From Choristoneura fumiferana (taxonomy: Eukaryota; Arthropoda; Insecta; Lepidoptera; Tortricidae), in assembly GCF_025370935.1 (NCBI RefSeq), contig NC_133479.1:15552894-15616893 (forward strand): DNA of 64,000 bases, in the 5' to 3' direction. The position numbers and the translations under genes are program-made. The notes under the pieces are model-generated. The model made no database searches, had not been told where the DNA came from, and was given only the letters and a program-made list of their open reading frames with translations. How positions within the stretch are numbered: the first letter of the stretch is position 1; each line of letters begins with the position of its first letter. Shown in pieces: positions 11,288 to 23,406 of this stretch.

Positions 11288-11545
11288 TAAAAAACCGGCC
11301 AAGTGCAAGTCTGACAAATTTGTAAGTATCTAAGTATATCCAGTGATAGCAGAGCCTTGCTCCTAAGCAAAATGTACGCAGTGTGGGGTTATTTTAAATT
11401 GGTTTATGAAATAGACACGCAAAAAAATAAGATTTTCTGACGTTTCTCGTTGGTTTATCTATAAGGGCTACATTACACCAAATTTCAAGTTTCTATGACA
11501 AATAGAAGTGCCCTAAAGCTCATTGATTTCCCGACAATTATAGTT
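11288..11545 (+). mobile_element. GGCCAAGTGCGAGTC/GGTTCCGTAG family fragment
   Basis: Begins AAAAAACCGGCCAAGTGCAAGT, the usual 5' edge of a very common lepidopteran repeat, and includes CAAATTTCAAGTTTCTATGA and CCCTAAAGCTCATTGATTTC, also typical of it. The far end is missing. Non-coding, class uncertain. Confidence 0.65.
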
Positions 11546-12284
11546 TATTTTTATAATAGTCGAGATTTTTATTTATAAGCGGACATTCATATAAACATCC
11601 AATCTTTGTATGTAAATACCTACCTAATTGGAAAAGTTTCAATAAAGTCACTTGAACTAAATAATCGCAGGCTAAACTTCGGCTAGGAACACAACTCCAA
11701 GTTTTCAAATTAACAAAATATTCCGTTTCTTATTAAGTTTGCGCCGGCATTTGAATAGAAACAGCACAAAATTAATCCCACGGGTATCGATTATTCGAGA
11801 GGTTAAAAAGTATTTCGGATATTGAGGTAAGTCGCTACCAATTTTCATTTCTAGCAAAATTCAGTTCAGTTTTAAGGAATAAAAGTAACGTTAACATAAA
11901 TTTTATTAAGTTTGTTCAAAATAAATTCGGTGGAAGGAAAAGGAATTCGAGTAGGATTTTGATTTGGTGACAGGAACACTAGTAAGGTAAACCTTATGAT
12001 TCGCCCTCAACTGGTTCCTGGATGGGTCCAGGAACCGGTCGAGGTCGCTGCTGGTCGCTGCTGGGGCAGCCAAGTAACTGAACCTTTCTGAAAGGTAGGA
12101 AGAAGACTGAGATTTAAAAAGGACGTTGAAAAGCAAGCACATGATGGAACATAACCGTGTGGACGAATTACATATTTTAGTTTGATAAAGAAACTATCTA
12201 AATCAAATATATAAATGTCAACGTTAGGATTTTTTTATAATACCCGGATTAATTTTACTGCTAAGTACTGTTATACTTCAGTTT

Positions 12285-12345
12285 AAGATTCCATGTACAA
12301 ACTTTTTTACACTGAATAAATTTATTGTATTGTATTGTATTCTAT
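12285..12345 (+). mobile_element. LINE 3' tail (TTGTA)n
   Basis: CACTGAATAAATTTATTGTA and a TTGTATTGTATTGTATTC run resemble the tails near 7,010 and 52,480. Only the tail remains. Confidence 0.5.
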
Positions 12346-13506
12346 TCCAGTAGATTGAATGATGATGATGAAAAAACTAAACAAATTATTAACCTGTAGC
12401 ATCCTGGTTATTTCCATGAAACAGTACTCAAATCTCGGGATTTCGTCGCTAGCTGGTTTCCAAAATGACAATCTGCTGCGTAACGTAATCTTATAGCACT
12501 ACAAATGTTTAGTGGGATATCAAACCGATTTTACAGCGTAATTCCGCCAAATTGTAGCAATGCCTCCACGACAGCTTCAGCCTTTATTGCGATAGTAAAC
12601 ATACCTAATGTAAGGAGGTCGGTGCTGTAAGGAACATTTGGACACAATGAAAGTCAGTAAAATATTTCAGTTCTCACGTGCGAGATTCCCTAAATCTTAA
12701 TTGTTTAAAAGACCTACTGACACTAATTACTCGCATATTAGGCACATAACATATCAAGTGCAATAATTTAATTAAGAAGTCAGACTCTCTCTTTTCGTGT
12801 TTTAGTTTTATGATCTCCATAAAATAAAACGGACTTATTATAGTAGTCAATGAAATACCCGCGTAAGGATCAAAATATCGAATGTTGCCTTTAATAAATT
12901 AATATGACGATTCCATAAGTGTGTTAGATGTAGTTGTAATCAAAATCATAATTATAAATGTTCCTAAGTCGTAAAATTGGGAATGATTAATGATTTTAAC
13001 GATGTAACAATAACATCGAGATGTGTTGCCCGTAAAACATTACGCGTTTCGTTTTTGTTTGCCAGTGTGTTTGCTTATATTCTTTAACTGGTTCAGAAAA
13101 TAACATAAACATATTTTTAACACAAATAAAGATAAAACCACTTGGACTCAAATCAAAATATAGATTTTTACATCATTATCATTATTTTATCATCATTTTT
13201 ATAAGTAAAATTTTTATATCTATATTTTGATTTATTGTTTCTATTAGAGGAAACACCCGGTATTCCGACTCGACTCTATACATTGCATTTTCAGGATTAA
13301 AGCATCCCAGCATTATATTCGATCTCAACTTTATTTACCGATTCCCATTGAAATGCTTTTAGGTCAACTGTTAAATTTGGAGCAGACAGTCTTTACATTT
13401 AATATTAATTTATTTAATATATTTAAGGAAACTTCGTTTTCAGTTCATGAAATTTTCAATTTCCTTTCGATATTTTTTTTATTGTTAAATTGTCTAAATC
13501 TTTATT
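12346..13506. other. Unassigned DNA with one inverted repeat
   Basis: No gene seen. A 14-bp inverted pair, ATCAAAATATAGAT at 13,152-13,165 and ATCTATATTTTGAT at 13,218-13,231, frames a 52-bp AT-rich spacer and may be a small foldback. Confidence 0.5.
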
Positions 13507-13517
13507 ATGTCTTAGGT

Positions 13518-13812
13518 GTTAGCTGTAGTGGCCTAGTGTTTCGTCCTATTGTGTCTCAAGAAGTAGATCGTGGGTTCAAGCCCCGGCTCGCACCTCTGAG
13601 TTTTTCTAAATTCATGTTTGAAATTACATTTCAAATTTACCAAAAGCTTACGGTGAATGAAAACATCAAGAGGAATTCTGCACAACCCTGCGAAGCAATT
13701 CGATGTTGTGTGTGAAGTTCCCAATCCGCACTGGGTATTACGGCCCAAGCCCACTCATTCTGAGAGGAGACCTGTGCCCAGCAGTGGGACGATATAGGCT
13801 GAGTTGATGATG
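13518..13812 (+). mobile_element. Full-length tRNA-derived SINE
   Basis: The head carries RNA polymerase III box A (TGGCCTAGTG, 13,528-13,537) and box B (GGTTCAAGCCC, 13,573-13,583). The body ends GAGACCTGTGCCCAGCAGTG then GATGATGATG, a tail shared with RTE-like LINEs. A near-perfect target duplication flanks it: ATGTCTTAGGT at 13,507-13,517 and ATGTCTGAGGT at 13,813-13,823 (10 of 11). A SINE of this form is copied by a partner LINE that recognises the shared tail. Open frames across it are chance. Confidence 0.9.
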
Positions 13813-13823
13813 ATGTCTGAGGT

Positions 13824-14454
13824 ATACCTGGTGTTTCACAAGCTTTTATTTAACTTGCTCAATTTAGTTGTTAGATCAAATCTTGCAAGTTCGTTTTGAC
13901 TCACTTCCAATCCGACCACAGACTGACTTGAAATTTGGTATACTTACTTACATAATATATGTAAGTTGTATGAGAATGCAAATTCTTGCAAATACAGTCA
14001 ACAAAGGTATAGTCAGCAAAAAAGCTTGTATAAAAATGAAAATTTTAACACTAACTAATTTATATTGCTTACTTTGTGGTGTAATTAAAGAGTTATTGTA
14101 TTGTATTATATTTCATTCAATCGCCGTCAAAACAGTATAATTTTCTAGAGAATCCATTTAACAGTTTCACTTAATAGTTATTGTTTTGAGTAGGCGGGTT
14201 TTTCCTCTTAAGGGACCGTTAGAGTTTATTGCAGTCAAGACGTGACCCATTTGCCTGCGAATTAAGCACAGGAAACCAGGTTACCGAGAAGTCGACCTCA
14301 ATAATCTCCTCTACGACTTTCAGGACTCGGGATCAACGTGAAATTACGTTTTTATATACCTAGCCGCCCTTGAAAGTTTAAATTTATTTTAGCGCGTGCC
14401 TTTACAAAAGGTAACAGATACCTACACTTTTTTTTTCAATTATACCAAAACTAG
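13824..14454. other. Unassigned DNA
   Basis: A short LINE-type tail may lie at 14,080-14,110 (TTAAAGAGTTATTGTATTGT). Otherwise no recognised feature. Confidence 0.4.
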
Positions 14455-14560
14455 AACACACAGAAAAGTGTTGCTGGAGATAGGAACTGAACCTAGATCC
14501 TTATCGTTCCGCAGCGTGTGTTTCACGTTAATAATAGCACGAATCCAAACAGTTGGCATA
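14455..14560 (-). mobile_element. Degenerate tRNA-SINE head
   Basis: On the minus strand the order CGCTGCGGAACGATAAGGAT then GGTTCAGTTCC resembles the SINE head at 31.5 kb (CGCAGCACGGAATGCTGAGG, GGTTCGATTCC). Strongly diverged. Confidence 0.45.
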
Positions 14561-14732
14561 TATAGAGAATTTCAAAAAAATTGTGAGTAAAATTTACGAA
14601 ATCTATCTCCAACAGTGGACGACTAATATATTGATGACAAACATACAAGTTTAATATGACAAACAATATTGATTAACCTTTTGATTACGATTGCTTTGGG
14701 CACCTACTATGCAAAAAAAAAGTACAAAAAAT

Positions 14733-15237
14733 GCGCCAAGTGCGTGACAGGCTACGTAGGTAGAGTTCCGTATCTTATTAAATATAGCATGGATACAATA
14801 TCGTCAAGTTGTCAAGTTAAAACTTAGCCCTGATAGTTTTCTCTTTCAATTCGTTATACGTACTACATATACGGTTTTTTTCATAATGGTTAAACTAATG
14901 GCTTTAGCTTGTCGAGGGAGGGGGAACCATCAACTCTGACAAAAAATGCAACATTAAAACTTAATACCTACTCTGCAAACGGGTCGTTTTATCAAAAAAT
15001 AATGTTTTGAACTCTATAATAATTTTGAAAGAACTATCCAGCAATAGCCCACACTTTGAATTTACCTAGACGAGAAAAAATAATCTTCCCACTTTGTCGG
15101 CGTGGTCAACATAATAATATGTACTCATGTAAAATTACATGGTTTCCCAGCACTAGCCGTCTCTAAGCTAAGCAGCGTACGAACAGACAGACATGACGAA
15201 GCTATAAAAATTTCTTGTATAAGACTACGGAACTCGG
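14733..15237 (+). mobile_element. GGTTCCGTAG-family element
   Basis: Begins GCGCCAAGTGCGTGACAGGC with AGTTCCGTA nearby. Ends with GACAGACAGACATGACGAAG and GACTACGGAACTCGG. Internal ACTTTGTCGGCGTGGTCAAC matches the 43.0-kb copy (ACTTTGTCGGCGTAACTGAA). Both ends are present, about 505 bp, diverged and non-coding. Confidence 0.75.
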
Positions 15238-15838
15238 AAAAAGAGTTCTTTCTTATCTACTCGTAGCGTGTCGCTTACAAAATTTGTAATTTAAAGTGTA
15301 ATTTTCTTGTCAGTCCCGTACTTCCTCAGTCAGCGAGCACGCATAACATTCATTATTTCTAATATTTAAAATAAAACCATTGTCCCAACCTAACACGCAA
15401 TTAGGCGTTGGCTTACATGCCGACCACCCACCTAGAGCCGCTCGTGTGACCACGAGCTCATAGCAGAATCCTCATTAGTGCCCCCGTTAAAGCCCATACG
15501 TTTTGGTAATTACAAGCGTGCCGTAGAAAGTACCGCTTCTTTGTTGTTTACATGTTGTGCCGTTACGTCACTCTTGTCTAGACTGCCAAACCATAAGAGT
15601 AGGTAAAACAAAAGCTGTTTATCTATATAAAGCTCATAAAGTTTACCTATCAAAATACTGTGGAACACTTTTATTCGTATCTAGTCAAACTAAAAATGCT
15701 GTTCGGAGAATACATTGTCAGTTTAACCACGTAGTTTCACAAGTCTCTATATTTATAGATGCACTTGAGAATTTAAATTCACGAAACGTTTCATATTCTA
15801 CTCGAATGTTCTTAAATATCCACACTCTATTTAACCAA

Positions 15839-15903
15839 GCCCTCTTGTTCTGAGAGGAGGCCTGTGCCCAGCAGTGGGACGTATATAGGCTGGGATGATG
15901 ATG
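15839..15903 (+). mobile_element. 65-bp 5'-truncated retrocopy with exact duplication
   Basis: Contains only the SINE/LINE terminal block GAGGAGGCCTGTGCCCAGCA ... GGCTGGGATGATGATG. It is flanked by a perfect 10-bp duplication ATTTAACCAA (15,829-15,838 and 15,904-15,913). This is target-primed reverse transcription that stopped almost at once. Confidence 0.9.
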
Positions 15904-16087
15904 ATTTAACCAAATACTTGAGCTCTATTAAATATGGGTACTACCCAAAAGAAAATATAGAGATCACGGAGTTTCATTGGTAAAATAAAAATACTAATAA
16001 TATAATTTTGTATAAATATTTCATGACTAAAAATGGTTTTTACTAATTATGTACATAAATGTAATACCTAACACAATGCAAATAATT

Positions 16088-16396
16088 TTCAATGAACTAA
16101 AAGAATTTCCTTGCTTACCCGCGACCTTATGATAGTTAAGCTTATGCAAAATATGCGTGTTTTTTTTTTATTCGACTGGATGGCAAACGAGCAAGTGGGT
16201 CTCCTGATGGTAAGAGATTACCACCGCCCATAGACACCTGCAACACCAGGGGGATTGCAGATGCGTTGCCAACCTAGAGGCCTAAGATGGGATACCTCAA
16301 GTGCCAGTAATTTCACCGGCTGTCTTACTCTCCACGCCGAAACACAACAGTTCCTCCGCTGTAAGAACACACACAAACGACACAAGCCCATAAATA
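16088..16396 (+). mobile_element. Third, partial copy of the giant-foldback arm
   Basis: 16,088-16,159 (TCAATGAACTAAAAGAATTT, CCCGCGACCTTATGATAG, ATGCAAAATATGCGTG) and 16,348-16,396 (AGTTCCTCCGC...AACACACACAAACGACACAA) match the outer arm of the 25.2-26.1 kb foldback. They are split by the LINE tail listed next, and the copy breaks off after CCCAT. Confidence 0.75.
16160..16347 (-). mobile_element. LINE 3' end inserted in the foldback arm
   Basis: The T-run at 16,160-16,170 is the reversed poly-A. It is followed by ATTCGACTGGATGGCAAACG, AGCAAGTGGGTCTCCTGATG, TTGCCAACCTAGAGGCCTAA and TTTCACCGGCTGTCTTACTC. This is the well-known lepidopteran LINE 3' UTR on the minus strand. It interrupts homology between the two flanking blocks, so it is younger than that copy. 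Confidence 0.85.
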
Positions 16397-18150
16397 ATTT
16401 TCATTAAATTCAGTTAAAAACGCGAATGTATTTTTGATTTAACTTTACCGATGAAACTCAAATAGCCCTTCTATTGACTAGTATATTATTTAAACCATCA
16501 TTCTATCCTGGAGACATACTCCCGCTTTCAGTAGAAGATGTTTGGACACCTCACAATAAGTTTATATTTTGAATCAAAATTGATTACACTATATAGTCTG
16601 GTACAGGATGTACTCTGTCCAGTCATTACATTGTCATCATAGATTTGATTACCAGCAAGTAATGTACCGTGGAGATACCACCCACTTCCCCAGACGAATA
16701 ACGATCGAGTACAAATCTCTTTGATATTTACTGGTTATAAATAATAAAAATAACTACACAATAATTTCGGAGTGTTTTCAATTTGTAATACCTAGGAGTT
16801 TAGGGGGGAAAAATGCTATTTTAATGCATTTCAGGGATGATATTCCAAAATTACAACTACTAGGTACAGTTTGATTTGTAAAATTAACATTGTAATAGGC
16901 ATAATGGTCACTTGTTACGTAAATAAAATAAAAATTGTTATTTACACATTTATTATTTTCACTTCTCATGCTTATAAACTACGAATTTGTGCTAGATGTA
17001 GGCGACACAAAATTACTTTATATGATCTAGTGCATTAAGTAAAATTTTGACCTAAGACCGAGGCAATCAGGCGCCAGCCAACTGCCACGAACAAGAAAAG
17101 TTTAAGTATAAATTATAAAATACAAGTAAAAACTATGAAAGACAGTGAACCCCAATCCAACAGATGTTTCACTAGCGTACCTATATAAATAAGAAGGTCA
17201 ATGATTAAATAACTCGCTGCGAGTTATAATTGAGACATTCTTAATATAATTCTCCGTCCTTAAGCAATCTTGTGTATTTGTTATTCGATACTGCTCGCGT
17301 ACCCTACAGGACTGTCGGGGTGGAAAAATATTGCCGGTCCCTATGGAGTCACAGATATGTTCTTGCCATTTGCTAATCCAATAAGCTAGAACATGCGCAT
17401 AGTAGCAAATAGTATTTTATGAGGATGAATGCAAAATGTACTATTGTGATTTTACATGTCCGCAGTGTGACACAGCCTTTAATTTATTTCAATTACATAA
17501 ATCTCGTTTCCATATCAAACACCGCAGCCTTACTGAAATTAGGTTTAGGCTCCGACCCTACCGCCGTCTGCATAACTTATAACAATCAGCCACGACGAAA
17601 TCTGACTTTTAATTGCTTGTTATAATGAAGTTAGTGCTAGGCACTTCGGGCTCAACATTGTTTAAAGATAATCAACGTTCCAGAACAACGCCGATATTCA
17701 TTTGAATAATTTCAGACCTCATTACTCTTAACAATCAACTTTGGCTACAAAATTCAGTATACCTACATAGTCTGCAATAGACTAGATACGATTAACGACG
17801 GCACCCCTTAAAAAAATCGACAGAATACTAAAACCAGTTCGAATAATTCAATTCAATCATCTTGTGGCAAACTGCACGCCATACTTAAACTTTTACAGTG
17901 TAATTACCAATTTTGGTCACCTGTAAGACCTATAAACCGAACCCACATTATTTAGGTAGCTAATTTTTCAAATTGAATATTTCATACAAAAAAAATTACA
18001 CCCGTCCCCTGGCATTACCTACCAAAAAATAAATAATAAATTACCAGGGGAAGTAAAATCAAAATTTACGCTACGCACTGTAGTTAACCATACATTTGAA
18101 AATTAGTAGTTTCCCGTTGCCATGGCTACAGGTTCGTCAACAAAGGGTGT
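16397..18150. other. Unassigned DNA
   Basis: No gene found. The only structure is a short CCCCTGG...CCAGGGG pair at about 18,005-18,050. Confidence 0.5.
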
Positions 18151-18330
18151 AGGTAAAAGATGGTAGAATGTAACCACCGATATAAATGGGCAAAATGGTT
18201 GTTTTACGACCCGTGCCAGCCCGCGCTCTGCGAGTCTCGCGAATTTCACCGCGGCGAATTAATTAAGGCAAAATATTATGCCTCTATTCAGCACTGCGGA
18301 AACATGAAACATTTTCGAATTTGTGAGAGA
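18151..18330. other. Local GC-rich patch of unknown role
   Basis: GCCAGCCCGCGCTCTGCGAG, TCTCGCGAATTTCACCGCGG and AATTAATTAAGG stand out against AT-rich surroundings. A plus-strand open frame of 103 codons (18,160-18,471) covers it but shows no domain. It could be a diverged element, a regulatory block or an exon fragment. Confidence 0.3.
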
Positions 18331-18471
18331 ATTTTCTATATGCGAGCCTCGTTTGATGTTGGCGTGCAGTTTTATAGCGAAGCTACTTGGCTTAACCGTA
18401 AGAATAAAATAATAAACTTCGGCGTTTATAGTGCATTAATACAGTCACAAAAACTTTTTTTTTTATTTTAA

Positions 18472-21400
18472 TAACTGCCTATTTCTTTTAGTTGTTATTC
18501 TATCTTATTTATTTTATCATTTCTGAAATCTTCCTACCTAGTTAAAACAGTAGTCCAACTTTACCTTCGTTAAAAAACTGTTCAAATGCGAATCAAGATT
18601 TCGTACTTATATATTAGACATACCTACGTAAATAAATTGAGTAAAGCCCCTATTGCATGTAATGTAGTAATGTACAAAGACTTTACTTTACTAAGTTTTT
18701 ATCTATATAATTGCTCGTAATAAGATCTACTAAAAGTACCTACCGAAACATATTTTTCTATTGTGGAGATCCTTTAATTTTGAACTTTATTTTATTTTCG
18801 TTGCTATTTTATTTTATTTTTATAGCAGCATTAGCAGCCCAGTATTAAAGACTCTGTTTAAAAATTCAAGTGTCTACCTATTACAGTTCAATAAGTACAG
18901 TCCTGTGATAGACAGACAGACGCAAATTCGTCAAGCCATTATTTCACCTCTCAGGTTTCCTGTGGATTAGTCTCTACTTCATCGATCAAAATTGTTGGTA
19001 CATATTCATCACTTTAGGTCGTCTGTAAGTATAATAGTTGTATGTATCACAAGAAAAGTCATTAGTAATTGACCATGAAAACTGCCAACTGCGTGTAAAA
19101 CTGGCAGTAAAACATCACCTGACAAGGCCCCTTCGTAATAAATAAGTAAAGCGTATAGGGGACCTGCGTAGTTCCGGTGTAAGTAAGTAGTAATCAAAGT
19201 TCGACGAATCGATTAGCCTATTACCTTGTTTACATTTATAATGTTCTATACCTCACTTGTAGTGTAACCATATCAAACTTTGTTACAATACTTATAGGAC
19301 TTATTTTATAAATGCCTTGTAAAATATGCGTCATATGTCCACGTGTTAGCTTTCCTCCAGCGTTAAATCCAGCTGATTTAAATGATGTCTGCGTTAACTT
19401 CAAGAATACGGTGTGACTGGTAAAATTATGTTACATTACTTTGGAGTAAATTAAGTCATATGAGCTCCTTCCCAACTAGCTAAGTTCAGTAGTTACTGTA
19501 AACATTAATATTTAATATTAAAAAAACTCATTTCATGAAGCAAAAATCTCCAAATGATAGAAGTTTTTTTTTCTTTCATACAACATAAAGTTTAAGAGAT
19601 GCCATAGGACGTGGATTAGAGAAAATAATCATATCACAATATAAACATGTCGAGCTAAACTCGATTTAAGACGTGAGTTATCCGGGACAATATAATTTAA
19701 TATATCACAATATACATACACAAATTACTAAAATAGCTTCCTTCATTCATATGAAAGGGCAAAAATGTGAATGAAAAACTGGAAAATGTATCTGCAACTG
19801 TGTCAAATATCGGCTCTACTATCTCTACTGATTTGTTCTAAATATAATAATTAATCGATAGGTAGCATAAACAGTATCAGAAAAATCACATGTAATTTAG
19901 TCTTTAAAACGGAGCTTTATCAATAAAGACTCATTTAAAACGCTTGCTTTCAGAAACGCACTTCCACCGAATTGCATAGAAAGCAACATCGCGCTGATTA
20001 CACCACATTCTCGCTGTCTGCAAAAAGTCAAACGCGGCCCGTAACATTTATATTGTGAAGATTAAAAAACCGTTTTGTTATTTTTAAAAATATATACAGA
20101 TAAGGAATAAATTTCAGTTTAAAAGCCGCAAAGTGGTTAAGAAATATAAAAAGTGTAGAACAGTGAATAGTAAGTAGGTAGTAGCAAATTTTGTTTTGCT
20201 TAAAACGACGAAATAAATAAATTTTATTCGTGGTGTAAATTTTATTCACACCACGAGAAGGTCTTTTGTAATAAAGATATTTTTCATTAGTACCATAAAA
20301 AAATTACCTTCGGGCCCGACTATACTAGACGTTGTTCTATTTCTACTTTGGTAACTCTTACCACCAACTGTATTGTCATCTGTTCCATTCAATATTTATA
20401 ACAAAAAAAATCCAAAACCTATCGTAAATTGGTCGTCCTTAAAACAAATTACGCATCCATTTTTCATGTGAAGTAATAAAACAAACAATAGCTGTTTTAA
20501 CAATAATATTAAAGATAGACAGCTACCACTCAAAATTTTTAATGAACTGTCTTAACCTATATTAGAAGCTCTTATTCTCTTAGTTAGTTTGGACCAAATC
20601 TTGAATGTCGAGTTTAACGTTCTTCAGTGGTCGGGATGATTTTAAATTTGGTATAACTACTTATAAAAGCTTGATGACAATGCTAGCTAGCTATTCAAAA
20701 ACTCAAAAAAGAAAAGGAAAGTTCAGCAAAAAAAACTCTTTAAAAAAATGAAATGTTTAACATGAACTTATTTATATCATGGAATTATGAAACCTTTCAT
20801 GACTTTTTTATTATTAAAACTAAACATGCAAGTAATAATATTAAAATCGCGCATTTCATGTCATGACTCTATTTGTACCTACTTATGAGTATTTAAGCAC
20901 TTCTAAGACTAGTTTGTATCCGTTTTTCCCCTCCTTGGATATTAAGTAGATTTATTTAAGGACATCAAGGAAGGTCGAGCTAAGACTCTTTAACCGAAGG
21001 TTTTGTGCCTTAATTACAACCTATGGTATTACGAGTATCGCAGGAAGGACCACCCAGGTAGGGCCATCCCGCCACGGTCATTAGTCTCTCTAATGTGTAA
21101 TAAAAGGCGTACCCCATTACATTTGATGATTTCTTTCGAGTATTATTTCGAATGAGCATCAGGATTGCAACAGGTATACTTGAGAAGTTGCATTAGGCTA
21201 CGTTAGCATTATAAAGACTGGAGTTAGGTTGTGACTTTTTGTTCTAACGGAAATTGTGATGAAATGAAAAAAAATTGTAGGCCTAACGAGTCTTTTATAT
21301 TTCAACCTCAATACCTACCCCGCCGTTGTGATTTTGTTTGTGAGATTGAATACTACTAATAATGCGAAACTTTGCTAGTTGTGCGTTGCGTTAAAACGGC

Positions 21401-21960
21401 TGGATCGATGGGTTTTTTGAATAAAATTTGATATGCAAATTACTACATTTCTAGAATCCTGTTTTTTATTCCGACAATCCCGACGAATCGGGATTAAAAG
21501 ATATCAAATTTGATACCCAGGTATTTTTTATGTAGTTTTAATATGCATTTTTTTTATTACAACAAGAATTTTCTTGTCATCCCAGAATTTTGATTCAAAT
21601 GCCAGATGTGATGATTAAAGCGAGGGAAACCGCGAGTAAAATTAAGTGAAGGTTCGTAGTAAACACGGTAGCAAGGCGTATGATGTTACTTCCGCTCTAA
21701 TCTATCCAATTATAAGCATGTTTAATCAAAAAGTAAAATCCCTTTTAGCTTCTGGGTGCGGGTAAATTAAATTTGCAAAAACTGCTTTATTACATGCGCC
21801 ATGGCTGAGTTGTGATTCATACGGTTAACGATTATTTAACTTACTTTGTTTTATTTTATTACTTAATAACTTCATTGTAATTTGTAATGTGTTAAAATGG
21901 CAGAATTTAAATTATTTTAACCCTGAAAGTTTCACGTTTAAATTTTATTAATTTTTCAAC
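18472..21960. other. Mostly unassigned AT-rich DNA
   Basis: Minor structures only. A 9-bp hairpin TCGTGGTGT/ACACCACGA lies at 20,228-20,256, overlapping a duplicated AAATTTTATTC. AATCCCGA/TCGGGATT lies near 21,475-21,495. ATATCACAATATA recurs near 19,632 and 19,700. Open frames are 60-75 codons and unrecognised. Confidence 0.5.
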
Positions 21961-22158
21961 CCCGTTACCCGCGACTCCGTCCGCGTAGAATTCGGTTATC
22001 GCTATCCTGGGGGAACTATGCGATTTTCCGGGATAAAAAATATCCTATGTCCTTCCCCGAGACTCAAACTATCTGTATACTGAATTTCATCGAAATCAGT
22101 TCAGTGATGAACGTGATAAAGTAAGAAACAAACATACTTACAAACTTGCGCATTTATA
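21961..22158 (-). mobile_element. Helitron remnant
   Basis: CCCGCGACTCCGTCCGCGTA, TTCCGGGATAAAAA, TATCCTATGTCCTTCC, GAATTTCATCGAAATCAGTT, GTAAGAAACAAACATACTTA and CGCATTTATAATAATG appear in the usual order for the minus-strand element. The CTAG end is lost (AACCCCGTTA instead) and the TC end is damaged. Confidence 0.75.
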
Positions 22159-22289
22159 ATAATGTTATTAATACTACTAATGTTATTAATGAAAACTCGT
22201 ATTGAAAATAACCGGACTATCTTGATTAGCATCTCATTTACTTATAATTGTATATACTTAGCTTATACAGTATAAATTGTACTTTTTTG

Positions 22290-22448
22290 AAAGGTTCCGT
22301 AGTTAATATAGCAAAAAGAAAGCCCTCATAATTTCGAAATATTTGTGATTATGCAGCTAAGCTAAGAGACTCTTTGTACTAGAAACTTCCAATTTGGCAT
22401 GGGTGTACATAATAATTACGCTGACAAACAAGAAGAAAATTTTAATAA
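22290..22448 (-). mobile_element. GGTTCCGTAG-family fragment
   Basis: AGGTTCCGTAGTTAATATAG, AGAAACTTCCAATTTGGCAT and TTACGCTGACAAA are the reverse order of the blocks in the 14.7- and 43.0-kb copies. A partial, diverged copy. Confidence 0.6.
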
Positions 22449-23406
22449 AAAAGATATTTACCATTACTTACTATACGTAAAATGGGGACATTTTTATTTC
22501 AAAACTTCAAAAGTTACCCAAGTTGGCACATAAATCTACTGAGGTAATAATATATCATTCAGTATCTTGAGACCCCTCAATATATATAAGGGTTACAAAC
22601 AACCCTGCAATAATATGGTAAGAGGGTTTAGCTGTCCTTTACTCAATTAATAGCCAACTAACATTAACTAGACTTCGCAGCGCTAGTGTAAAGTTACCTG
22701 AAGATATTAAAATAACACAAGTTTATTCACAACCATTCAAGTATTATTACCAAATGAACGAAAATAGAGGAGGGTATAGGTAGGTGCTTCTGGGCGGTTT
22801 TTATTCGGGCATTTCAAGCATTTGTGTAGCGTGTGAATATATAGTCTACCTTTTTAGGGTTTAAAACGGATGTTCTATCAGGTGGCAATTCATTTTGAAC
22901 ATGGTAATTACCTCATCCATTGTATCTATCTAATTTAAGAAGATTCTGATTTAATAAGGAATTATTTCATAAACTTTGTCACACACACGGTGAAATGTTT
23001 ATCATTTCCGGAATGTCCTTTTATCGAATGGCCTAAAGACGTCAATACATCAACGTCGTCCACCGTAATTCGCTTCTTTCTTTTTTTTTATAGAAAAATA
23101 CAATGCCTACTTTTGTGCTCAAGTCATTGGACAAGATAAATAACTGTTGACCTAAATCTTGATCCAATTAGTGTAAAAGGTTTGTAAATATTAGCGCAGC
23201 AGTTTCTAATAATAAAATTGTTTTATTTAGTTTCTTGTCTAGACTTGTTATAAAGATAACGATGCTTTTAATTAGTTCCAAGTCTATACCTATAATTCTC
23301 TGATGGTACAATTAGTTTTTTTACACTACTTTCAATTAAAGAATACGGGAATTTGCCAAAAACTAAAGTCACATAGATCGAAGAAAATATAAGTTGAAGT
23401 GGTAAG
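22449..23406. other. Unassigned DNA
   Basis: No gene or repeat recognised. Confidence 0.45.

Noticed and set aside
13353..13715. 120-codon plus-strand open frame
   Set aside because: Its second half reads through a tRNA-derived SINE.
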